Of a stretch of DNA of 64,000 nt, positions 32,689 through 40,816 are shown one piece after another. Source of the stretch: Sandaracinaceae bacterium (GTDB lineage: Bacteria; Myxococcota_A; Polyangia; Polyangiales; Sandaracinaceae); assembly GCA_020633195.1 (NCBI GenBank), contig JACKEC010000023.1:124001-188000 (forward strand). Reading direction: 5' to 3'. Each line of letters opens with the position of its first letter. Position 1 is the first letter of the stretch. The notes under the pieces were generated by a model. It saw only the letters and a list, made by a program, of their open reading frames with translations. It ran no database searches and was not told where the DNA came from. A program made the position numbers and the translations under genes.

Positions 32689-34155
32689 TCACAGCTCGAA
32701 ACGCACGCGACGCCCCGCCCCGTCGTAGACCTCGACGTGGACCGCCCAGGGCTCCAGCGGGAGCTCGACCGCGCCCTCCGCGTCCGTGGTGAGCTCTAGG
32801 CGCAGCGTTTGCGGAGGCTCGGTCGGCCCGGTCGCGAGGGGCGGCACGAGGCTCTCGGGCGGGGGCGCCTGGTCCGATTGCGTCACGCTGACCGCACCGT
32901 TCGCGAGGGGGCCGGCCGTCCGGGGCTCGCGCTGCTCGTCGCGGATCAGCCCGACCACCTCCGTCTCCGCCGCGCCGTCGAGGAGGAGCCGGGGCGCGGC
33001 CCCTTCGACGCGTCGCCAGCGCCCGTCGGCCGTGCGCGCGGGGTAGGCCGAGAACTGGTAGGTGCCGTCCGCGGCCAGCGCGTACTCTCGCGACCAGCCG
33101 ATCGCGCCGCCGGCGTTCGGGATCGAGCCCTGGATCGACCAGCGGCCCACGAAGTCGGCGTCCTCCCAGGGCCCGCTCGGCTCGATCCACCGGACGCGGG
33201 CGCGATCGCGCGGCTCCAATGGATCGATCTCCGATCGCAGCACGACGCGCAGGCGCGCGCCCATCCGCTCGTGGTGCGCCGCGAGGCGGGTCCAGGGCGC
33301 GCCGGTCGGTCGGAGCAGCACGTCGCTCCCGATCCGGAGGGCCTCGAGGGTCGGCACGCCTGGACGCTCGGGGAGCGTCACCTCCTCTCCGAAGGGCCTC
33401 GGCCCGGGCGCCGGGCTCGGCGTCGTTTCGACCGCTGGCGCCCGGGCCGTCGCCTGCGCGGCGCGGGCGTCGAGGAGCGCCTCCGCGATCGACGCCTCGG
33501 TGACCTCTCGTCCCTCGCGCGCGAGGCGCCCCCAGGCGAGCGCCACCTCCAGCACGGCGGGCGTCGGACCGCTCACCCGCAGCGTCATCCGAGCGAAGCC
33601 TCGCTCGTAGCGCCCGAGGTACACCGAGCAGCCCTCGGGGAGCCCGTAAGCGGTCCAGCCGCCTTCGGCAGAGTCGTTCGAGGGGTGCTCGGTGAGGGTG
33701 TCGTAGAACGAGAGGCCGGCGCGATCGTCGCCGCGTACCTCTTCGACGAAGCCGCCCCCGCACCCCGCCGCGGAGTGCCACTCGTCGTTCGCGCGGAGGA
33801 CGGTCTCCGGCGGATCGAACCCCGGCGCGATCCAGTCTGCGACGCGCCGCGTGACTTGCCGCGCGCCGTCCTGAAATCCCCGGCCGCCGAGCTGGGGGAG
33901 CTCGTCCCAACCGAATGCCTGCGTGTGCTCGAGGGTTGCCCAACCCGCGAGCGCGAGGCGCGGATCCGACGATCCCTCGAAGAGCCCGGCGAGCCAGCCG
34001 TCGGGGGCGGGACGGCTCGCGGCTGGCCAAGCGGAGAGCGGGTCTTTGGCGCTGGCGATGGCCTCGGCGAGCGCCTCGCCCTCGAGCGCGTCGAGGTGGG
34101 CGCAGAGCTCGCGCCAGCTACGGTCCGAAGGCGGCCCGGTGACGAGGTGTCGCAT
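32689..34155 (-). CDS. Large uncharacterised protein
   Basis: Protein of 488 aa from the ATG at 34155. No signal peptide. The N-terminal third is helical and rich in Trp and Ala (SWRELCAHLDALEGEALAEAIA); the middle has FDPPETVLRANDEWHSAAGCGGGFVEEV; the C-terminal half is beta-rich (LRPTGAPWTRLAAHHERMGARL, a stretch resembling a lipocalin-like SIQGSIPNAGGAIGWSREYALAADGTYQF). No family is recognised. A TAGACT box ends 6 nt upstream of the ATG, so it is probably translated from a leaderless mRNA. Confidence 0.7.
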   Translation of the reverse strand: MRHLVTGPPSDRSWRELCAHLDALEGEALAEAIASAKDPLSAWPAASRPAPDGWLAGLFEGSSDPRLALAGWATLEHTQAFGWDELPQLGGRGFQDGARQVTRRVADWIAPGFDPPETVLRANDEWHSAAGCGGGFVEEVRGDDRAGLSFYDTLTEHPSNDSAEGGWTAYGLPEGCSVYLGRYERGFARMTLRVSGPTPAVLEVALAWGRLAREGREVTEASIAEALLDARAAQATARAPAVETTPSPAPGPRPFGEEVTLPERPGVPTLEALRIGSDVLLRPTGAPWTRLAAHHERMGARLRVVLRSEIDPLEPRDRARVRWIEPSGPWEDADFVGRWSIQGSIPNAGGAIGWSREYALAADGTYQFSAYPARTADGRWRRVEGAAPRLLLDGAAETEVVGLIRDEQREPRTAGPLANGAVSVTQSDQAPPPESLVPPLATGPTEPPQTLRLELTTDAEGAVELPLEPWAVHVEVYDGAGRRVRFEL

Positions 34156-34161
34156 CGGCCC

Positions 34162-34167
34162 AGTCTA
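34162..34167 (-). promoter_or_regulatory. Putative -10 (TAGACT), leaderless start
   Basis: On the minus strand TAGACT ends 6 nt before the ATG at 34155, with no Shine-Dalgarno. One of the clearest examples in the window. Confidence 0.65.
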
Positions 34168-34317
34168 CCTGGCGGCGGCGCTCAGAGCGGGACGGCGACG
34201 CGGCTCACTCCTCGGCTCCCCCGGGGAGGGCGTCGGCTGCTTCGCAGGACTTACATTATGCAAGCTAAGTTGGCGGCCGTGGCAGTCGGAGGCCGTTCAT
34301 GGGCCGCCGGTACGGCC

Positions 34318-34469
34318 GGGGACGGAGTTCATCATGTTGTCTTTTCCGCGCGGGTCGGGACGCCGCGTGGCAGCTGGGCGTCGTTCATGGCCGCCGGTAC
34401 GGCAAGGGACGGAGTTCATCATGTTGTCTTTTCCGCGCGGGTCGGGACGCCGCGTGGCAGCTGGGCGTC
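34318..34469 (+). repeat. Two tandem units carrying the subfamily A repeat
   Basis: Units begin at 34318 and 34405 (about 87-bp period). Each has (G)GGGACGGAGTTCATCATG, TTGTCTTTTCCGCGC, GGGTCGGGACGCCGCGTGG and CAGCTGGGCGTC, and each is preceded by CGTTCATGG and CCGCCGGTACGG. Confidence 0.8.
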
Positions 34470-34508
34470 ACCTCCAGCGCACGGGCCACGCCGCGACGAT
34501 TCGCGCCG

Positions 34509-35792
34509 CTAAGGGCACCCGAAGAGCAGGGCCTCGGTGGTCTCGCGGTTGGTCACGGCGTGGTGGACGACCACGTCGTCGCTGAGGACCGCGACGCTCG
34601 CGGTGCCCTCGGCGCCGAGCTCATGGGTGTGGACGAAGGGCGGCCCGATCGGCTGCCCGGCGTCGTCGATGGCCACGACGGACAGCGCGCCGCGGATCGC
34701 GTCGCCGGCCCAGGCGAGGGTGCTCGTGACGACGAGCCCGAAGCGGGTGGCGGTCGCCGCGAGCTGGGGGCCGTCGAAGCCCGGCTGCGGATCGGGGAAC
34801 GCGTCGAGCTCGTGCCTCTCCAACAGCGCGTCGTCGTCGCCGATCACGAGCAGCTCGAGGCGCACGCGCCCGTCGGGGTCCATGCGGCCGTACAGGATCC
34901 GGAGCTGACCGGGGGCGGCCCCCTCGACGAGGACCGCGTCGGTCCCCGCGACGGACAGGGTCGTCTCCCGCAGCGCCCCGTCTCGCCAGCGCCACAGGGT
35001 CGACGTCGGCCGGGTCCCCCGCGGTCGGGACACCCACGCGAAGCCGTCTCCGTCCGCGGTCACGCTCGCGACCGACTCGTAGGTGTGGAGGAGCTCGCGC
35101 GGGTCGGAGCCGTCCTCGCGCGTCAGCACGACTTGCGCGTAGGTGACGTCGCACTCGAAGCCGGCCAGCCCGAAGAGCCACTGGCCGCGGGTCCCCGCGA
35201 TCCCAGAGCACCGCAGGTCCATCGGGCAGCCGGGGACCGACACCGGCGTGTCGAAGACGGGGACGTCCTCCACGACGATCGCCTCCGCCGCGTCGAGGGT
35301 GGTGAGCGCGAGGTCCCTGCAGATCGCGAGTCGACCCTCGGCGCCCCCCGCGGTCATGCGGGCGTCCGGCAGCCGCGCCACGGCGAGCGAGGTCTCGAGC
35401 CGTCCGTCCACCACGGTCACCGGGGCGGCGTACACGTTGGACGCTCGGTCTCTACACTCCCGCTGCTCGCTGACGACGACGTGGATCGCGTCGCCGCTCG
35501 CCACGACGTGGGGGTCCCTGAACTGGCCGCAGCGATCCGGTACCCACTCGAGCCGAGCGCGGTCCCGAAGCTGGAAGTCATCGCAGAGGACCCGCACCCC
35601 CGCGTCCCGCCGGCCCGCGTCCGGAACGCCTGCGTCCCTGTTCCCAGCGTCCCTGTTCCCAGCGTCTCGGTTCCCCGCGTCCAGGGTTCCCGCGTCGGGC
35701 GCGGCTTCCGACACCCGATGCGATCGGTAGCAGCCCGCGCACGCGAGCCCGACCGCGAGGACGGCGATCGAGGCTCGTCGAGGCGCCGTCAC
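34509..35792 (-). CDS. Lipoprotein with DAG repeats and unknown beta-rich domain
   Basis: Protein of 427 aa from the GTG at 35792. Lipoprotein signal ending LACAGC, then a linker with near-perfect repeats LDAGNRDAGNRDAGNRDAG (DNA repeat about 35600-35700). The body has blade-like repeats (DPHVVASGDAIHVVVSEQ, VTADGDGFAWVSRP, AATATRFGLVVTSTLAW), so a propeller fold is likely. It starts 7 bp after the hydrolase stop (35800), so it is the third gene of the operon beginning with the halogenase-like gene at 39116. Confidence 0.78.
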   Translation of the reverse strand: MTAPRRASIAVLAVGLACAGCYRSHRVSEAAPDAGTLDAGNRDAGNRDAGNRDAGVPDAGRRDAGVRVLCDDFQLRDRARLEWVPDRCGQFRDPHVVASGDAIHVVVSEQRECRDRASNVYAAPVTVVDGRLETSLAVARLPDARMTAGGAEGRLAICRDLALTTLDAAEAIVVEDVPVFDTPVSVPGCPMDLRCSGIAGTRGQWLFGLAGFECDVTYAQVVLTREDGSDPRELLHTYESVASVTADGDGFAWVSRPRGTRPTSTLWRWRDGALRETTLSVAGTDAVLVEGAAPGQLRILYGRMDPDGRVRLELLVIGDDDALLERHELDAFPDPQPGFDGPQLAATATRFGLVVTSTLAWAGDAIRGALSVVAIDDAGQPIGPPFVHTHELGAEGTASVAVLSDDVVVHHAVTNRETTEALLFGCP

Positions 35793-35799
35793 GAGCCCC

Positions 35800-37599
35800 T
35801 CAGCGATCCGCGAAGCCCGTGTCGATGACCTCGCACTGGCCGTCGTCGCGCGCGCTCACGAAGCAGCGGGTGACCATCGCGCGCATGTAGTCGGTCCGGA
35901 CGAGGGCCGCGTGCCGCATCCCCGGCACGATCTCCGACATCGGGTTCTGCACGAGCACGCGCGTCGCGACCTCGGTCGACCCTTCGAAGGAGAAGGTGCC
36001 GGTGACGGGCAGGTCGACCTCGTCGAAGCCCACCGTCTCGTGATCGATCGGCCGCGCGAGGCTCGCGCCGAACGCGCGGGCCCACTGCTCGCTCGCGCGG
36101 TGCGCGATCAGGGGATCGTCGACCGCCTGAAGGAAGAGGATGGGCGTCGGCGGCGCGTCGCGATCCTCGGCCGCGATCGCGTACGCGAGCGGGTCGGCGC
36201 CGTCGCCGATCGTCTCCACGACCGCGAGCATCGTGCTCGGCTGCGGCTCCACGCCCCGCAGGACCCGCGCGGCGGCGACCGCGAAGAGCCCGTGGTTCAT
36301 CAGCTCGGGGTAGCCCGCGCCGCCGACGAAGAGCGCCGCCCCGGTGAGGCCGCGCGCCGACGCCGTGGTGAGGCTCCCGCTGACCGCGCCGAGCGACATG
36401 CCCATGTAGTAGCGGGTGCCCTCGTCGAGCGCGTCGCTGACGCCGAGGTTCGTCTCCACCGCGGCCTCGATCGCGGCGAGCCCGCTGAGCACGGTCAGGT
36501 GATCCGCGGCGGCCTGGCGGAAGTTCTCGCGGGTGTGCAGCGGGCTGTCGAAGTCGATGAAGTCGAGGTCCCCGCCGCCCGTCGGGCCGACGCGGTTGCC
36601 GTGGCCGGGGAGGTCGATCGCGACGAAGGCGAAGCCCTCCGCCGCGAGGTCCGCGCCGATCGCGAAGACGTCGAGGGGGTTCTGGCCGCCGCCGTGCTGG
36701 TAGAGCACGACCGGGTAGGGCGCCGTGCCGGTCGCGGGCAGCACCACGATGAAGCCCGGTCGGGTCGTCCCGTTCGGGGCGGGCCCGCCGTCCGCGTCGA
36801 GCTCCCACGCCGCGCCGTCGTGGCGGTAGTCCGGGAGCGCGAGCACGCCGCGCAGGTAGGTCGGCGCGAACGCCGGCGCGTCCTCGACGGTGGGCGCGTG
36901 GTCGGCGTCGAGGTCGGCCACCATCGCCGCCTCCGCGCTCTCGACGACGAGCGCGGGCGTCGCCGCGAGGCGCGCCTGCAGCGCGACGAGCGCGTCCGGC
37001 CCGCGCGCGAGCGCCAGCCGCAGCGCGACGTCGACGGGCACGCCGACGGCCTCGGCGGCCGCGACCTGATCGGGGTGGGGCGCGCCGCCCTCGCAGATCG
37101 GGATCGCGTGCGCGTCCCCGGCGACGCCGGCCTCGAGCGCGAGGATCACCTCGACCGCGTCGTAGGGCAGCGGGTCGCGCGGCGTCACGGTGAGGCTCGT
37201 CGAGGACACCGCCTCCACGATCACGGGGACGTCGAGCATCGTGAAGGAGCCCGAGCCGTCGCCCACGGCGACGCGCGCGTGGCTCGCGTCGACCGCGCCG
37301 GCGGGGCGGTCGAGCGGGACGACCCACGTGGGTCGGCGCGGCCAGCCGGTGATCGCCTCGATCTCGTGGGTCCACTCGAGGAAGCGCACCGCGTCGCCCG
37401 CGCGATCGTTCTCGGGCACCACGAGGTGGTCGGCGCCGATCCACGTCGGGGACGGGAAGGCGTAGGTCGTCGCGGCGTCCGCGCAGATCGGCGGAGGGGT
37501 GTCGCCCGCGTCCACCGGCGGGGTGCCCGCGTCGGTCCCCTCGCCGCCGCCATCGCAAGCGACGAGCAGCAGCGCACAAAACAACCTGCGCAATTTCAC
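35800..37599 (-). CDS. Alpha/beta-hydrolase lipoprotein
   Basis: Protein of 599 aa from the GTG at 37599, placed 7 nt after a GGAGG; another GTG at 37605 overlaps the upstream stop. Lipoprotein signal LFCALLLVAC, DAG linker, an N-terminal beta domain (about residues 50-260), then an alpha/beta hydrolase core: YPVVLYQHGGGQNPLDVFAIG, AIDLPGHGNRVG, a nucleophile elbow in YYMGMSLGAVSGSL (Ser in GMSLG), and PILFLQAVDDPLI before a catalytic His in GMRHAALV. Long virginiamycin-B-lyase-free proteins of this plan occur in Myxococcota as surface esterases. Co-transcribed with the halogenase-like gene. Confidence 0.85.
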   Translation of the reverse strand: MKLRRLFCALLLVACDGGGEGTDAGTPPVDAGDTPPPICADAATTYAFPSPTWIGADHLVVPENDRAGDAVRFLEWTHEIEAITGWPRRPTWVVPLDRPAGAVDASHARVAVGDGSGSFTMLDVPVIVEAVSSTSLTVTPRDPLPYDAVEVILALEAGVAGDAHAIPICEGGAPHPDQVAAAEAVGVPVDVALRLALARGPDALVALQARLAATPALVVESAEAAMVADLDADHAPTVEDAPAFAPTYLRGVLALPDYRHDGAAWELDADGGPAPNGTTRPGFIVVLPATGTAPYPVVLYQHGGGQNPLDVFAIGADLAAEGFAFVAIDLPGHGNRVGPTGGGDLDFIDFDSPLHTRENFRQAAADHLTVLSGLAAIEAAVETNLGVSDALDEGTRYYMGMSLGAVSGSLTTASARGLTGAALFVGGAGYPELMNHGLFAVAAARVLRGVEPQPSTMLAVVETIGDGADPLAYAIAAEDRDAPPTPILFLQAVDDPLIAHRASEQWARAFGASLARPIDHETVGFDEVDLPVTGTFSFEGSTEVATRVLVQNPMSEIVPGMRHAALVRTDYMRAMVTRCFVSARDDGQCEVIDTGFADR

Positions 37600-37601
37600 G
37601 T

Positions 37602-39116
37602 TCACGCCTCCACGAACTGATCGAGGCGGAGCGTCTTGCCGTCGTCCTCGCCCAGGAGCTTGAGCGACTCGCGCCGCCCGTAGTTGAACACCTCTTCGGT
37701 GCGCGCGCGGATCTGCCGTCGCTTGCGCGGCGTCCCGACCTCGTCGAGCCACGGGCGCAGGCAGTCCACGCCGAGGTTGTACTCGCCGAGGTTGCGCTCG
37801 TAGTAGGCGCCGGTCTTCAAGAGGTGCTCGCGCACGCGGCGGAACAGCGCCGAGAAGTGCTCGAGCGCCGCGATCGTCTCGGGCCCGCGCGCGAGCTCCT
37901 TGAGGAGGAACTTCTCGTCGAGGTGGTCGCCCTTCACGATCGGGTCGAGCCAGAGGTTGTAGTAGCAGCCGAGGTCGAAGTTCAGCTTCACCCGCATCAG
38001 GTCGTAGCTGCCGAAGCACGGGTAGAGGTCGCGGTAGAGCAGCATCGTCGCTTCGAAGCGGAACTGCATGAACGCGTCGTAGGTCCGCGCGCGGTCCGCG
38101 ACGTCCTCGCCCGCCAGATCCCGGCGCACCAGGTCGGTCACGTACTCGCACTCGAGCGAGATGAAGTCCGAGCCCGGGCTGTAGAAGGGGTCCGGGAACG
38201 CGGCCGCGTCGCCGAGGAGCGCCCACCGCTCGGCGCCGTGGAAGAAGCGCTTCGTCGCGTAGGACAGCTGGGTGAAGCCCTCGAGGTCGAGGCCCTCGAC
38301 GTCCTCGATCATCGACGCCACCGCGCGGTGCTCGCGGAGGAATTCCAGGAAGCCGTCCTTGGTGCGGATGCCGCGGCGGAAGACGTCCTTCTCGCCGACG
38401 AGCCCGACGCTCGTGACGCCGCGGCCGAGCGGGATGAACCAGATCCAGTAGCCGGGGTAGAGGAAGTGGTTGGTGCTCAGTGAGCGCGCGACCCAGCGGC
38501 TGCGGCTGCGCCAAGGCCGGTCCTGGATGGAGTCGAAGTCCCGGACGCCCTCGTAGCGACCCCACACCGACGCCATGCAGTGGTCGTCCACCGGCAGGCG
38601 CAGGTCCTTGAGCCGCGCGATCGTGCTGGCGCGGCCCGTCGCGTCGACGATCCAGCGCGCCTTCACCGGGGCGCCGTCGAGCGTGAAGGTGTGCGCGTCC
38701 AGGTCGACGTCGCGCGCGGGCGCGCCCACCCGGACGTCGACGCCGTCCGCGATGTTCATCTGCAATAGGTCTTGCTCGAACCGGGCCCGGTCGAGCTGGA
38801 AGCTCGGCGTCGGCGGCGGCCGGTCCGTCCCGAGCTCCGAGAGCCGCGTGAGCTCGCCGTCCTTGCGCTCCGTGTCGAAGAAGAAGCGGAGCCCGTTCTT
38901 CGGCAGGTGCTGGTCGTAGAGGTACGTGCTCAGGCCGAGCTTCGCGACGAGGTAGTGCGCGGCGATCTCGACCGTCGACTCACCCACCTTCCAGCGGCGG
39001 TCGCCGCTCTGCTCGACGATCATCACGGAGGCGTCGGGCGCCTCTCGACGGAGCTGACGGGCGAGGAGGTTCCCGGAGAGCCCCCCGCCCAGGATGGCCA
39101 CATCCACCTGGTGCAC
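37602..39116 (-). CDS. Flavin-dependent halogenase-like oxidoreductase
   Basis: Protein of 504 aa. FAD fold at the N-terminus (VDVAILGGGLSGNLLARQLRR), then WKVGES with the Lys that is catalytic in FAD halogenases. The halogenase signature WxWxIP is present as GYWIWFIPLGRG, and LLGDAAAFPDPFYSPGSDF matches the C-terminal FAD region. It is therefore a tryptophan-halogenase-like family member; some such proteins are oxygenases rather than halogenases. The start is the GTG at 39116, and a TACCGT box ends 7 nt upstream. First gene of a three-gene unit with two lipoproteins. Confidence 0.85.
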   Translation of the reverse strand: MHQVDVAILGGGLSGNLLARQLRREAPDASVMIVEQSGDRRWKVGESTVEIAAHYLVAKLGLSTYLYDQHLPKNGLRFFFDTERKDGELTRLSELGTDRPPPTPSFQLDRARFEQDLLQMNIADGVDVRVGAPARDVDLDAHTFTLDGAPVKARWIVDATGRASTIARLKDLRLPVDDHCMASVWGRYEGVRDFDSIQDRPWRSRSRWVARSLSTNHFLYPGYWIWFIPLGRGVTSVGLVGEKDVFRRGIRTKDGFLEFLREHRAVASMIEDVEGLDLEGFTQLSYATKRFFHGAERWALLGDAAAFPDPFYSPGSDFISLECEYVTDLVRRDLAGEDVADRARTYDAFMQFRFEATMLLYRDLYPCFGSYDLMRVKLNFDLGCYYNLWLDPIVKGDHLDEKFLLKELARGPETIAALEHFSALFRRVREHLLKTGAYYERNLGEYNLGVDCLRPWLDEVGTPRKRRQIRARTEEVFNYGRRESLKLLGEDDGKTLRLDQFVEA

Positions 39117-39123
39117 GGCGGCT

Positions 39124-39129
39124 ACGGTA
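39124..39129 (-). promoter_or_regulatory. Putative -10 (TACCGT), leaderless start
   Basis: On the minus strand TACCGT ends 7 nt before the GTG of the halogenase-like gene (39116). Confidence 0.5.
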
Positions 39130-39241
39130 GCTCTCGCGCCGCTCGCTCGCCACGCGCCCTCGCGGCCGCCCGGATCCCCCCGAAAAGCTGCCTCTGACAG
39201 ATCGTCGAGAATGCGCGGCCGCCGTCGGGTGTGGGGTCCTC

Positions 39242-39763
39242 ATGTCACGCGACACCTCATCGAGGTGGGCCGCCGCTTTTGGCGCGCTCGCCGTAACCGT
39301 CACCGGCGTACTCCTCGCGTTCCGAGGGGGCTCGCCGCTCGCCTGTCTCGCCGTCGTCCCGATCCTCGTCGGGCTCGTCGGCTCGAGCTTCGGGCGAACC
39401 TGGGGCGTCTTCGCCACCGTCGGCGGAGCCGCCCTCATGCTCGTCGCCTTCGGCGTCCACGAGGTCCCCGGCTGGGCCGCCATGACGGCGGTCGGCGGGC
39501 TGGCCGTCGTCTTGCCGGGTCTCTTCCGCGCCTTCCGCTTCGACGCGGTCGCCGCCTCGGCGTGGATGGTGCTGGCCGGCCTCAGCGGCAGCGCCGGCGC
39601 GCTCGCCTGGGACGAGCTCGACGAGCCCCCGGTGGCCGCCGCGCCCGACCTCGACAAGCCCGTCGCCCACGACGGCTACGGCTTCGAGGTGCGGTGGGAG
39701 AGCCGCCAGGGCGATCGCCCCTGCCACCACCGCGGGCGCTGGCGCGGCCGCGGCCGCTGGTAG
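39242..39763 (+). CDS. Small integral membrane protein, unknown
   Basis: Protein of 173 aa. About four closely spaced hydrophobic helices (FGALAVTVTGVLLAF, LACLAVVPILVGLVG, FATVGGAALMLVAFGV, AVGGLAVVLPGLF), then an acidic loop and a C-terminus ending in His/Arg/Trp (HHRGRWRGRGRW). No family recognised. It stands alone, with the minus-strand esterase gene converging 8 bp after its stop. Confidence 0.65.
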   Translation: MSRDTSSRWAAAFGALAVTVTGVLLAFRGGSPLACLAVVPILVGLVGSSFGRTWGVFATVGGAALMLVAFGVHEVPGWAAMTAVGGLAVVLPGLFRAFRFDAVAASAWMVLAGLSGSAGALAWDELDEPPVAAAPDLDKPVAHDGYGFEVRWESRQGDRPCHHRGRWRGRGRW

Positions 39764-39771
39764 AACGCTCG

Positions 39772-40782
39772 CTAGATCGACAGCAGGTAGTCGTAGAGAT
39801 CGCGTCGCCCGTCGCGCCAGATCTGGTGGCCCAGGCCGGGGATCCGGCACGACGCGACCTCGCCCCCCGCCTCGCATCCGACGAAGCGCTGGCAGGGCGC
39901 GGGGGACCGTGGCTCGACGGTCGTCGAGCAGCCTTGTCGGGCGCGGAAGCCCTCGATCGTCGCCTCCTCGTCCGCGTGGCGGGTCGTGTCGTCCTCGCCC
40001 ATCACGCTCAGCACCATGACCTCGCCCACGCACTGAGCGCTCGGCGGGTGATCCGGGTCGCAGACGCCGGGCCCGTACGAGAAGCATCGGCCGCCGCTCG
40101 GCACGATCGCGCGGATGGCGTCGCCGCGCAGGCAGCCGAGGTGGAACGCCATCTGGCCACCGTTGCTCATGCCCATCGCGAAGACGCGGTTCAGGTCGAT
40201 GCAGTAGTTCGCGGCGAGGTGCGCGAGCACCTGGTCGAAGACGGTGAGGCTCGCCTCGAGGTTGAACGGCACGAAGTGCGTCTCGGCCCACTCGGGGGCG
40301 GTCCAGCCCTGCGGCGCGACCTGGATCGTCGCTCCTCCTTCGGCCTCGCTGAAGCGGTCGAAGTTGAACTGGTTCGTGTTCGAGGAGCCGCCGACCCCGT
40401 GGTAGGTGAACACGACCGGGTGCGGGCGCGCCGGGTCGTAGGGCTCCGGGACGAAGAGGTCGTAGCCGCGGTCGACGCCGTCGACGCTCGTGGTCTGATC
40501 GGTCAGCGCGCCGGTCGGCCCGGACGTCGCTCCGCAGCCCGCGCTTGGCCGCACCGGGACGACCGTCGGTCCGCCCCCCGCGTCGTCGAGGTCGGGGCCC
40601 GCGTCGGCGAGGCTGGCGTCCGCGCCGGGGCCCGCGTCGACCGCGGCCTCGCCGGCGTCCGACCCGGACGCGCCCGCGTCCCTCGTGGCGGCGTCGAGCG
40701 AGGGCGAGCCAGCGTCGACGGCTCCGGGCGAGTCGCCGCAGCCAGCCAGCGCCAGGGCGATCAGGATCGAGGTGCAGCGCAT
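39772..40782 (-). CDS. PHB-depolymerase/feruloyl-esterase-like lipoprotein
   Basis: Protein of 336 aa. Lipoprotein signal MRCTSILIALALAGC, a long DAG-rich linker to about residue 70, then an esterase domain of the LpqC/PHB depolymerase family: RGYDLFVPEPYDPARPHPVVFTYHGVGG (partly quoted), the nucleophile in VFAMGMSNGGQMAFHLGC (GMSNGG), Asp in VMGEDDTTRHADEEATIEGF and His in IPGLGHQIWRDG. It is probably a secreted or surface esterase of plant or polymer esters. A GAGACT box ends 7 nt before the ATG at 40782. Confidence 0.87.
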   Translation of the reverse strand: MRCTSILIALALAGCGDSPGAVDAGSPSLDAATRDAGASGSDAGEAAVDAGPGADASLADAGPDLDDAGGGPTVVPVRPSAGCGATSGPTGALTDQTTSVDGVDRGYDLFVPEPYDPARPHPVVFTYHGVGGSSNTNQFNFDRFSEAEGGATIQVAPQGWTAPEWAETHFVPFNLEASLTVFDQVLAHLAANYCIDLNRVFAMGMSNGGQMAFHLGCLRGDAIRAIVPSGGRCFSYGPGVCDPDHPPSAQCVGEVMVLSVMGEDDTTRHADEEATIEGFRARQGCSTTVEPRSPAPCQRFVGCEAGGEVASCRIPGLGHQIWRDGRRDLYDYLLSI

Positions 40783-40816
40783 GGCGAACAGTCTCGCACG
40801 GGAGCCCGGAGCGGGC

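Larger units (their letters stand above)
34156..34508. other. Gene-free 353-bp stretch with palindrome and tandem repeat
   Basis: Holds the promoter box of the minus-strand gene (34162-34167), the palindrome ACTTACATTATGCAAG-C-TAAGT (34249-34270) and two tandem copies of an approximately 87-bp unit carrying the dispersed repeat (34318-34469). No coding region is supported. Confidence 0.7.
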
